Assembly: GCA_002862325.1 (NCBI GenBank) | Contig: PKCT01000277.1 | Span: 1-5,598 of the forward strand | Length of the DNA: 5,598 nt | Direction: 5' to 3' | DNA from: Phycisphaerae bacterium | Lineage (GTDB): Bacteria; Planctomycetota; Phycisphaerae; Phycisphaerales; SM1A02 | Part shown: in pieces, positions 1-5,598 of the stretch | Position numbering within the stretch: position 1 is the first letter of the stretch | Layout of the letters: each line of letters begins with the position of its first letter | Translations under genes and position numbers: made by a program | The notes under the pieces: generated by a model | The model's input: only the letters and a program-made list of their open reading frames with translations | Database searches by the model: none | What the model was told of the DNA's origin: nothing

Positions 1-7
1 GCATTGG

Positions 8-2380
8 TCAGACGCGGTAGCAGGCGAGATTCGTGATGAGCGCGTGGAGGAGCGTCGACTTGCCCGAACCGGTCTTGCCGGCGATCAAGGCGTGCTGTGC
101 GGTTCCGCGACCGAGGACAAGGTCCTGCAGGCGCGACGCGCCGCTGCGGCCGAGCGGGATGCGAATCTCCTCGGTCGCACTTCGGGACCAGAAGTCTTCC
201 GCGCAAGCCGGCGCGATCGTCTCGAAGGGCACCTCGACCTTGCCCGCTTCCGCTGCGGCCCGTCCGACGTCCTTCACCAGATCGATCAGCCTGGCATCGG
301 TCGGCGCATCGTCCAGCGTGAGTGGAAGCTCCGAAAGCCCTGGGACCTCGTAGACCGTCCGCCCCTCGTCGAGCCGAAGCTGCAACGAGGTCTCGACGAG
401 GACACTCGGATCAAAGGTCTCGGGCATCGCCGCTTTGGCCTCGTGGAGGAGAAGCGTGAAGACACCGCATCTCGGCCCGCTCCGCAGGACGCTGGTGAGT
501 CTCCTCACCGCCTCTTCGCTGAATCCCTGCGGGAAGTCGGAGATCACCAGGAAGCGATAGGGCTCGGCGATCTCGCCGGCGACTTCGTTGTAGGCCTCGA
601 TGCTCTCGAATTCGTTCCGCAGGTACTTCTGGATCACCGTCTCCATGGTCTCGGTCAGGTTCACCAGGCGCTGTTCGATCTGGCCGCGCTCGGTCCAGAT
701 ACGCTCGCCGACGAGGCCGGGACGTTCGTCCTCGAGGTGCATGAAGCCCGCGAAGTTCTCGCCAAGACCGACCGGGTCCAGGAGGGTGAACTGAGCCTTG
801 CCGGGTGGAACCGCGAGCAGAATCCGAAGCATGATCGACCGCAGGGTCGCGAGCCCGCGGTCCCGGGACTTCTCGTCGACCACGATCGACATGCTCGCTC
901 GAGAAGGCAGGCCGAGGGCCGCAGGGAGCGGGAACTCCAATCGATCGTCGCCGTCCAGCCCAAGCGCTGTCCGGACCTCGGGCTCGAGCGCGGTACGTCG
1001 ATAGGACAAGTTTCCGAACGGAATGCCGCGAGGCGGCTCGGTCGGGGGGATCCAGTTCGCCGCTCGATCGGAATTCAAGGGGGGAAATCTGGCCTCCACG
1101 AACTCGATGGCCGTGGTCAGCCTGCTCGAGAGCACGGGGGCGTTGGTAATCCACGACGTTCTTTGGGCCGCGATTCGTACAGTGAACTCGCGTTGGGCCT
1201 CCGACATCCTGGTCTCGTGCCGGCGGGATTCCTCGGCGACCCCATCCTCTCTCGCTCGCCTGGCGAAATCGATCGCCTGCTCGCAGTCCACCCGAGCCTT
1301 CGCGAGTTTCTCGTCGAAATCCCGGTCGAGTTCGGCCAGGCGACTCGGCGCAGCCTTTTCGAGCTTCCTGATGCGGTCGAGCGCCTTCCGCTTCGCGTCG
1401 CCGATACGCGGCTTGAACTTCTCCTTGGCCTCCTCGAGCTCCCGATCCCGAGTGACCACGAGCGACGTCTCCTCACGTTGCCGCCGGTCGCCGGCGTCCC
1501 GTTCGACCGCATCGAACGCGAGCAGAATGAGCCCCTCGGCGCGATGGAATGCACGCCAACCCGACCGTACGGCCTTCGTGGCGAACACGTAGCCGACGAG
1601 GTAGATCAGGACGAACGCGCCCAGTCCAATGGCGGCGCCGATCTGGGCGGACTTCGCCGAGGGATCAAGCCACCATCCGAGGCCGGCTCCGAAGCCGACC
1701 GAGGCCATCAGCGGCGGTACGAAGATCGGGCCTCGATAGAGAATCGCGATCGGGATGCGTCGAAACCGTTCGACGACCTCTCGCGCCGTCGCAAGTTCGA
1801 GCCGAAGCGTGGTCTCCGGATCCGCCGGCAGCGTCTCCGGAGCCTCCGGCCGACGCGGGCGACGTTGGAGATACCGCCTGGACTCGCGAACCATCCGCCT
1901 CTCGAGTTCCTGGAAGTCCTCACGGCTCTTGGCAAGCTCCGATCGCGATTCCTCGTACTCGAGTCGTGGCCGATCCTCGTTGGCTTCGTACACCGTCTCC
2001 GCGAGCCAGGTCGCCTCCTCGATGGCCGCTTTCGCGGCGTTTTGACGATCGATGGCTTCGCGAAGAATCAGGTCTCGATCGATCTTCATCACGTTCTCGG
2101 CTTCGGCCCTGGCCTCCTGATGCTGCCTGCCGATGGTGGCCACCGCTCGGTCCAGCGTCTGGTTCGCTTCGAGAATGCGATGCTCCGCGGTCGATTCAAG
2201 GTCCGCCCCGGCCACCCGGTGCCGCTCGATCTCCGCGTCCCGGTCCCGCTCGTGGCCCTCGATGACCGACCGGGTCTCGGCGTTGACCTCCAGTGCAAGA
2301 CGCTCGTACTCGACCGACCAGATCGAGACGTCGTCGGGAAATCGAAGGTCGTGTGATGTGGGTGTCGCGTCGGGTTCCAT
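8..2380 (-). CDS. Membrane-anchored FtsK/SpoIIIE (EssC-like) ATPase, frame broken just after Walker A
   Basis: This is probably the motor of a type VII-like secretion or translocation module, a P-loop ATPase held in the inner membrane. The visible product is 790 aa. Residues 20-205 are charged, helical and coiled-coil-like. Two transmembrane segments follow at about 218-238 and 247-267, then a second coiled coil at about 275-425. A first ATPase-like module (about 455-740) has LLDPVGLG at 533-540 and a Walker-B-like strand ending in LVISD (D615), but no P-loop. The second module begins near 740 and has a perfect Walker A, GKTGSGKST, at 768-776 (bases 53-79). A TGA at 8-10 ends the frame 14 residues later, so Walker B, the sensor and the rest of the motor are missing. 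The ATG at 2380 was chosen because it overlaps the upstream stop (TGATG). An in-frame start at 2518 would run through the neighbouring gene. The family call is secure; the exact role is inferred. A chromosome-segregating FtsK is less likely given the WXG100 neighbour. Confidence 0.85.
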   Translation of the reverse strand: MEPDATPTSHDLRFPDDVSIWSVEYERLALEVNAETRSVIEGHERDRDAEIERHRVAGADLESTAEHRILEANQTLDRAVATIGRQHQEARAEAENVMKIDRDLILREAIDRQNAAKAAIEEATWLAETVYEANEDRPRLEYEESRSELAKSREDFQELERRMVRESRRYLQRRPRRPEAPETLPADPETTLRLELATAREVVERFRRIPIAILYRGPIFVPPLMASVGFGAGLGWWLDPSAKSAQIGAAIGLGAFVLIYLVGYVFATKAVRSGWRAFHRAEGLILLAFDAVERDAGDRRQREETSLVVTRDRELEEAKEKFKPRIGDAKRKALDRIRKLEKAAPSRLAELDRDFDEKLAKARVDCEQAIDFARRAREDGVAEESRRHETRMSEAQREFTVRIAAQRTSWITNAPVLSSRLTTAIEFVEARFPPLNSDRAANWIPPTEPPRGIPFGNLSYRRTALEPEVRTALGLDGDDRLEFPLPAALGLPSRASMSIVVDEKSRDRGLATLRSIMLRILLAVPPGKAQFTLLDPVGLGENFAGFMHLEDERPGLVGERIWTERGQIEQRLVNLTETMETVIQKYLRNEFESIEAYNEVAGEIAEPYRFLVISDFPQGFSEEAVRRLTSVLRSGPRCGVFTLLLHEAKAAMPETFDPSVLVETSLQLRLDEGRTVYEVPGLSELPLTLDDAPTDARLIDLVKDVGRAAAEAGKVEVPFETIAPACAEDFWSRSATEEIRIPLGRSGASRLQDLVLGRGTAQHALIAGKTGSGKSTLLHALITNLACYRV
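53..79 (-). other. Walker A (P-loop) of the second FtsK-type ATPase module
   Basis: Nine codons read GKTGSGKST, residues 768-776 of the ATPase. They are preceded by the hydrophobic strand HALIA and followed by the helix LLHALITNLA. This is the canonical nucleotide-binding loop of FtsK, SpoIIIE and EssC ATPases and shows that this module was built to bind ATP. The frame stops 14 codons further on. Confidence 0.95.
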
Positions 2381-2598
2381 CAGTCGTCCGCACAGTCCTG
2401 CCTGGCCTTGTGGACCAGGGCTTCGAGTTTCTCGAGTTCGCGCACGGTCGCGCGGATGCGGCCCTCCACCGGTCGCAACCGGGTGTTCTCGTACGCGCGA
2501 CTCACTGGATCGTTCCACGCCTTTCGGATCGAATACCAGGATCTCATGAGATCCTCGTACTCGGACAGAAGCCGACCCTTTCCTGAGGTGATGCTCAC
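2380..2598 (-). CDS. Small helical protein with a WXG-like turn, possible WXG100 relative
   Basis: This 72-aa soluble protein has no signal peptide and no membrane segment. I do not recognise it by name. It reads as a short helix (about 9-26), a turn with W28-N29-D30, then Y36 and a longer charged helix to about residue 68. The W-x-D with an aromatic eight residues later matches the spacing in the WXG100 protein two genes upstream (W43-R44-D45 and F51), so it may be a reduced second member of that fold. Proline at 32 and 43 and the short first helix are arguments against this. The GTG start at 2598 overlaps the upstream stop (GTGA). A strong Shine-Dalgarno, AAGGAGGAG at 2615-2607 inside the upstream gene, lies 10 nt before it, counted from the GGAGG core. 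The stop overlaps the ATPase start, so the two are probably made together. The gene call is good; the WXG relation is inferred. Confidence 0.75.
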   Translation of the reverse strand: MSITSGKGRLLSEYEDLMRSWYSIRKAWNDPVSRAYENTRLRPVEGRIRATVRELEKLEALVHKARQDCADD

Positions 2599-3152
2599 GA
2601 GTCCTGCTCCTCCTTGGCCTGCTCCACCGAGGCGGGCGCCGCCACGGCCTTCTGGAGGTCCATCGGGGACAGGGCGACGTACTCGTCGAGGGTTTCGCCG
2701 ATCTTCTTGAGCAACGCGCTCGCCTGGGGCAGGTCGGCCTCGAGGGTCAGGGTGACGGGACTGAGATAGCCCTTCATCAGCGTGCGTTCATGCTCGAGCG
2801 TGCGCATCCACTTGACCGTCGCCCGCTGCCGGTCCTTCGCGGATTCGAGCCTGGCCATCGCTCGGCGAAGCAGCAGCTTCTCCTCGGAATCGGGCGTCGG
2901 TCCATCCTTGCTCGAGATCTTGAGCTGCTTGCGGACGAGGTTCTGCTTCGCACGGTTTGCCTCCTCCTCCCGTCGCCTGACCACCCGTTTCCAGTGGGGC
3001 GTCCGATCGGTCCGAAGCCACTGCAGGGTGCGATCGACGTCGGCCTGGATCTCGTAGACCGCGACCCGTCCGGCTTCGATGAAGCCGTTCAGGTCGGCCC
3101 TGGCCTGGTCGACCAGAGCCGTGGAACGGATGTCGGCTCGTTCTTTGCTCAT
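2595..3152 (-). CDS. Conserved-looking helical protein of the WXG100/FtsK operon, function unknown
   Basis: This 185-aa protein is soluble and very charged, with no signal peptide, membrane segment or recognisable catalytic motif. It is predicted helical by eye almost throughout. It begins with a helix to about residue 45, followed by a W45-L-R-T-D and T-P-H-W54 turn. A basic helix with many R and K runs to about 80, then comes a polar loop (81-90). Another long helix contains W115, and the last (about 138-160) ends in LDEYVALSP. I associate this layout, with paired tryptophans ahead of a basic coiled coil, with unnamed planctomycete proteins found beside FtsK-type ATPases; a search would have to confirm this. 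A chaperone, adaptor or structural rod for the ATPase is possible. The ATG at 3152 sits 19 nt after the WXG100 stop, and I see no clear Shine-Dalgarno before it, so translation may depend on the upstream gene. Its stop overlaps the next start (GTGA). Confidence 0.8.
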   Translation of the reverse strand: MSKERADIRSTALVDQARADLNGFIEAGRVAVYEIQADVDRTLQWLRTDRTPHWKRVVRRREEEANRAKQNLVRKQLKISSKDGPTPDSEEKLLLRRAMARLESAKDRQRATVKWMRTLEHERTLMKGYLSPVTLTLEADLPQASALLKKIGETLDEYVALSPMDLQKAVAAPASVEQAKEEQDS

Positions 3153-3171
3153 TGGAGTGGAGAAGCGGGAA

Positions 3172-3444
3172 TCATCGCTGCTGCAGATAGTCGTCGAGCC
3201 GCTGCGCCTTTCGCAGGAGGAATGGGATGTGTTGCTCCGAGGCCTTGAGGAACTTCGCGAGACTCTTCATCGTGTCCTCAAACTGCTCTTCGAACTTCGC
3301 CTGCTCCTGGTCTCGCCAGGAATCCGAGAGGGAGTTGAGGCGTGCCTGGATGACCTGGAGGTTCCCTTGAATGTCTCCATTGAACTTCTTGAGCTCCTGG
3401 GCGAAACGGCGGATCTCGTTCGGATCGGCGACGGCCTTGGCCAT
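3172..3444 (-). CDS. WXG100 family protein (ESX/EsxA-like)
   Basis: This 90-aa protein has the size and fold signature of the WXG100 family, small helical hairpins that dimerise and are substrates or structural partners of type VII secretion ATPases. Helix 1 covers about 8-36. The turn carries W43-R44-D45, with Asp in place of the classical Gly, and F51 follows eight residues after the Trp as usual. Helix 2 covers about 46-88. There is no signal peptide, as expected. The C-terminus (LDDYLQQR) has a Tyr but not the YxxxD/E secretion motif, because the residue at Y+4 is Arg. The ATG at 3444 is supported by AGGAGG at 3455-3450, 5 nt upstream. This is the first gene of the operon and the likely best-expressed one, judging from its ribosome binding site. 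It is divergent from the dehydrogenase gene. Confidence 0.88.
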   Translation of the reverse strand: MAKAVADPNEIRRFAQELKKFNGDIQGNLQVIQARLNSLSDSWRDQEQAKFEEQFEDTMKSLAKFLKASEQHIPFLLRKAQRLDDYLQQR

Positions 3445-3515
3445 GGAAACCTCCTCTTTGGAATCGTTCTAGAGTGTATCTGGTGATCGATTCGCAGCAG
3501 ACCGGAGACCGGTTC
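3445..3515. promoter_or_regulatory. Divergent intergenic region, presumed promoters of both directions
   Basis: These 71 bp separate the WXG100 start (minus) from the dehydrogenase start (plus), so any primary promoter for either gene should lie here or inside the opposite gene. The centre (about 3462-3490) is clearly more AT-rich than its surroundings. It contains weak -10-like hexamers (TGTATC on plus at 3475-3480, GATACA on minus at the same place), but I see no -35 partner at normal spacing. The role is inferred from gene layout rather than from a clear consensus. Confidence 0.35.
3450..3455 (-). promoter_or_regulatory. Strong ribosome binding site of the WXG100 gene
   Basis: On the minus strand AGGAGG stands 5 nt before the ATG at 3444. 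It is a perfect anti-16S match and the only such site in front of an operon start that is not inside another gene. This agrees with the WXG100 protein being needed in larger amounts than the downstream products. Confidence 0.7.
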
Positions 3516-4928
3516 ATGGAGGCACCACCACCAACGAGGTCAAATTCCGCGAGAGCGATGCTCGAGGTACTCGATCCCGCCACCGACAAGGTCGTGGGGC
3601 GGGTGGCGAAGGCCACGCGTCGTGAGGTCGACGCCGCCCTCGATGCGGCGAGCGCGGCGCAGCCCCGATGGGCCGCGACGGACGCAGCGACCCGCTCGGA
3701 GACGGTGGCCGCCATCGCCGAAGGACTCCGGGCCGAGCGGACGCCACTGGCCCGTCTGATCACGATGGAGCAGGGGAAGCCGCTCACGGAGTCCGAAGCG
3801 GAGGTCGACTACGCCGCGAGTTTCTTCGAGGTCGCCTCCCGCGAATCCCTCAGGCTGGGCGATCAGGGGCTCGAGGTGGACGGCAAACGGGTCCGGGTCG
3901 AGCATCGGCCCATCGGTCCCACCGCCGCGATCACCCCCTGGAACTTCCCGCTGGCCATGCTGGCGAAGAAGACCGCCGCGGCGATAGCGGTCGGATGCAG
4001 TCAGGTCGTGAAGCCCGCCGAACAGACGCCACTGACCGCCGTGCGACTGGGAGAGATCGCGGTCGCGGCGGGCGTGCCACGTGACGTGCTCCACGTCGTG
4101 ACGGGTGAGCCGGAAGAGATCGGGGAGGCCCTTTTTCAGGATGTTCGCCTGCGAAAGCTCTCCTTCACGGGCAGCACCGAGATCGGCCGGCTTCTGTTGA
4201 CCAAGGCCGCGGCTCGGGTGCTTCCCCTGTCGCTCGAACTGGGCGGGCATGCACCGCTCATCGTCTTCGACGATGCGAACCTGGAAGCGGCGGTCGAACT
4301 CACCATGATCGCCAAGTTCCGAAACGGAGGCCAGACGTGCGTCGCGCCGAATCGAATCCTCGTCCAGTCCGGGATTCACGATCGCTACGTCGACGCGCTG
4401 GCGGAACGCGCCGACCGGCTGACCTCGGGACATGGATTCGACGCGGTCGATCTCGGCCCGGTCATCGACGACGCGGCGGCCTCGAAGATTCAACATCACA
4501 TCGACGATGCGATCGAACACGGGGGACGGGTCGTCGTCGGTGGGGGACGTCGCACGATTCCGGGGTTGACCGACCGCTTTCCCGAGCCGACCATCATCTT
4601 GGACACCGGACCGGAGATGCGATGCTGGCGGGAGGAGACCTTCGGCCCCGTCTGTCCGATCCGGCGCTTCGATCGCGAGATCGAGGCGATCGAGCTGGCC
4701 AATCGGACGCCCTACGGGCTCGCCGGTTACGTCTCGACGAGTTCCGAGGACCTCGGCCGACGCGTGGCCAGGGCGCTCGACTGTGGAATCGTCGGCGTCA
4801 ATGATCCTCGCCCAGCGATCGCCGACGTCCCCTTCGGCGGGGTCAAGGCGTCCGGATTCGGTCGTGAGGGCGGGAGGCTCGGCCTGGACGACTATCTCGT
4901 TCCGGTCACCGTCTCGGAAGTTCGATGA
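3516..4928 (+). CDS. NAD(P)+-dependent aldehyde dehydrogenase, succinate-semialdehyde dehydrogenase (GabD)-like
   Basis: This cytoplasmic enzyme would oxidise an aldehyde to its carboxylate with NAD+ or NADP+; succinate semialdehyde is the nearest known substrate type. The 470 aa cover the whole ALDH fold. The oxyanion-hole Asn is N143 in TPWNFP, the cofactor-fold segment is LSFTGSTEIGR, the general base is E241 in LELGGHAP, and the catalytic Cys is C275 in GGQTC. EETFGP and PFGGVKASGFGREGG follow near the end. R269 in KFRN matches the carboxylate-binding Arg of succinate-semialdehyde dehydrogenases. The second Cys of the GabD CxC pair is Ala here, and the late substrate loop reads NDPRPAIAD instead of the usual GabD wording, so the substrate may differ. 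The ATG at 3516 has GGAG 8 nt upstream and gives an N-terminus like the family. A GTG at 3474 would add 14 non-family residues. The gene is convergent with the sigma factor and divergent from the WXG100 operon. Family certain, substrate tentative. Confidence 0.93.
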   Translation: MEAPPPTRSNSARAMLEVLDPATDKVVGRVAKATRREVDAALDAASAAQPRWAATDAATRSETVAAIAEGLRAERTPLARLITMEQGKPLTESEAEVDYAASFFEVASRESLRLGDQGLEVDGKRVRVEHRPIGPTAAITPWNFPLAMLAKKTAAAIAVGCSQVVKPAEQTPLTAVRLGEIAVAAGVPRDVLHVVTGEPEEIGEALFQDVRLRKLSFTGSTEIGRLLLTKAAARVLPLSLELGGHAPLIVFDDANLEAAVELTMIAKFRNGGQTCVAPNRILVQSGIHDRYVDALAERADRLTSGHGFDAVDLGPVIDDAAASKIQHHIDDAIEHGGRVVVGGGRRTIPGLTDRFPEPTIILDTGPEMRCWREETFGPVCPIRRFDREIEAIELANRTPYGLAGYVSTSSEDLGRRVARALDCGIVGVNDPRPAIADVPFGGVKASGFGREGGRLGLDDYLVPVTVSEVR

Positions 4929-4946
4929 CCACACGCCCCACCGGGA

Positions 4947-4962
4947 CGGCGTCGAGACGCCG
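4947..4962. terminator. Hairpin between convergent genes, possible bidirectional terminator
   Basis: CGGCGT (4947-4952) pairs with ACGCCG (4957-4962) across a 4-nt CGAG loop. An outer pairing of CACGCC (near 4932) with GGCGTG (near 4974) could extend the structure. It lies in the 64-bp gap between the dehydrogenase stop and the sigma-factor stop, where a shared terminator is expected. No T-run follows on either strand, so intrinsic termination is not certain. Confidence 0.4.
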
Positions 4963-4992
4963 CCCCCCGAGGAGGCGTGGTGGTCTGGTCGA

Positions 4993-5598
4993 TCATTCCT
5001 CGCCGCTCAGGAAGTTCGAGAGCCGCTGCCGGCGAATCGGATGCTGGAGCTTCCGAATCGCCTTGCTCTCCACCTGGCGCACCCGCTCTCGGGTGACCTT
5101 GAAGATCCGGCCGACCTCCTCGAGCGTGTAGGTGTATCCGTCGCCGATGCCGTAGCGGAGCTTGAGGATCTCCCGCTCGCGGTAGGTGAGCGTCCGGAGC
5201 ACGTCGTTGATTCGCTGCCGCAGCATATCGCTGGTGGCTGAATCCGACGGCGACTCCTGCCGTTCGTCCTCGATGAAGTCCCCGAAGTGGGAGTCTTCGC
5301 TCTCGCCGACGGGACGATCGAGGCTGATCGGGTGCCGCGAGATCTTCATGACCCGACGGGTCTCCTCGATCGGCATCTTCGCCTTCATCGCGATCTCCTC
5401 GACCGTCGGCTCGCGACCGAGCTCCTGGAGGAGGACCTTCTGGATGTTGCGAAGCTTGGACATCGTCTCGATCATGTGGACCGGGACTCGAATCGTACGG
5501 GCGTGATCGGCGATCGCACGGGTGATGGCCTGTCGAATCCACCAGGTGGCGTAGGTCGAGAACTTGTAGCCACGCTTGTACTCGTACTTGTCCACCGC
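4993..5598 (-). CDS. rpoD: Primary RNA polymerase sigma-70 factor, C-terminal part (5' end outside window)
   Basis: This is a sigma subunit that directs RNA polymerase to housekeeping promoters. The visible 201 codons begin inside region 2 (AVDKYEYKRGYKFSTYATWW, the -10-melting and recognition part). They continue through region 3 (DHARTIRVPVHM, then ELGREPTVEEIA and ISLDRPVGESED) and end with region 4. There the -35 helix-turn-helix is YTLEEVGRIFKVTRERVRQ, followed by AIRKLQHPIR. The protein ends LSNFLSGEE shortly after region 4, as in RpoD. The first visible codons are GCG GTG GAC. The GTG is the internal Val of the conserved AVDKYEYKRG segment and not a start, so the gene continues beyond base 5598. 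The GDGY insertion before TYTLEEVG is wording I link to planctomycete primary sigma factors. A paralogous group 2 sigma factor cannot be excluded from the C-terminal part alone. Confidence 0.9.
   Translation of the reverse strand, partial: AVDKYEYKRGYKFSTYATWWIRQAITRAIADHARTIRVPVHMIETMSKLRNIQKVLLQELGREPTVEEIAMKAKMPIEETRRVMKISRHPISLDRPVGESEDSHFGDFIEDERQESPSDSATSDMLRQRINDVLRTLTYREREILKLRYGIGDGYTYTLEEVGRIFKVTRERVRQVESKAIRKLQHPIRRQRLSNFLSGEE

Noticed and set aside
44..2356. A 770-codon open frame on the plus strand, antisense to the ATPase
   Set aside because: The minus strand encodes a protein with membrane segments and a perfect Walker A. The plus-strand frame has no recognisable domain and is the kind of long shadow expected in GC-rich coding DNA.
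2381..2518. N-terminal extension of the ATPase to an upstream ATG at 2518
   Set aside because: The extra 46 residues are Arg/Pro/Gly-rich, look non-coding and overlap the 72-aa gene in another frame. The ATG at 2380 with its TGATG junction fits better.
3474..3515. Upstream GTG start for the aldehyde dehydrogenase
   Set aside because: It would add 14 residues not needed by the family, while the ATG at 3516 has GGAG at good spacing.
3540..4934. A 464-codon open frame antisense to the aldehyde dehydrogenase
   Set aside because: The plus strand encodes a full ALDH with all catalytic residues. The antisense product is low-complexity, rich in Arg, Gly and Asp, and has no motif.
5593..5595. GTG at 5595 as the start of the sigma factor
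   Set aside because: It is the Val of the conserved AVDKYEYKRG segment in region 2. The preceding codon, GCG, continues the protein, so the gene is cut by the window edge.
1..5598. tRNA, rRNA, CRISPR array, insertion sequence or long direct repeats
   Set aside because: None seen on either strand. The frequent CTCGAG and GATCG words are scattered, without regular spacing, and reflect base composition and codon use.

Overview
The window is GC-rich and fully packed with genes. It most likely comes from a planctomycete or a close relative in the PVC group. Two things suggest this. The sigma-70 fragment at the right end carries the region-4 wording GDGYTYTLEEVGRIFKVTRE, and the left half encodes a WXG100 protein next to a coiled-coil FtsK/SpoIIIE-type membrane ATPase of a kind I associate with planctomycete genomes. 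That assignment rests on recalled family features, not on a search. Genes are cut or damaged at both window edges, which would fit a short metagenomic contig, although the sequence alone cannot show that.

Layout. Minus strand, 3444 down to 8: a compact four-gene operon. In transcription order it holds a 90-aa WXG100 protein (3444-3172), a 185-aa soluble helical protein of unknown function (3152-2595), a 72-aa helical protein with a WXG-like turn (2598-2380), and a membrane-anchored FtsK/EssC-like ATPase (2380-8). Spacing is 19 nt, then a GTGA overlap, then a TGATG overlap, so translation is probably coupled. The ATPase frame stops 14 residues after a perfect Walker A motif. The motor domain is therefore incomplete here, and the next bases look like the same protein in a shifted frame.

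Plus strand, 3516-4928: a complete GabD-like aldehyde dehydrogenase, divergent from the operon across a 71-bp gap. Minus strand, 5598-4993: the C-terminal 201 codons of a primary sigma factor (RpoD/SigA), convergent with the dehydrogenase. A hairpin lies in the 64-bp gap between them.

Function. The four-gene operon resembles a minimal type VII (ESX/Ess-like) secretion module: a motor with a transmembrane hairpin, small helical-hairpin proteins and an accessory coiled-coil protein. It differs from the described Actinobacteria and Firmicutes systems. The motor has long coiled coils on both sides of the membrane hairpin, no FHA domain, and a degenerate first ATPase module. Neither small WXG-type protein ends in a canonical YxxxD/E secretion motif. 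The dehydrogenase and sigma factor are ordinary housekeeping or metabolic genes with no visible link to the operon.
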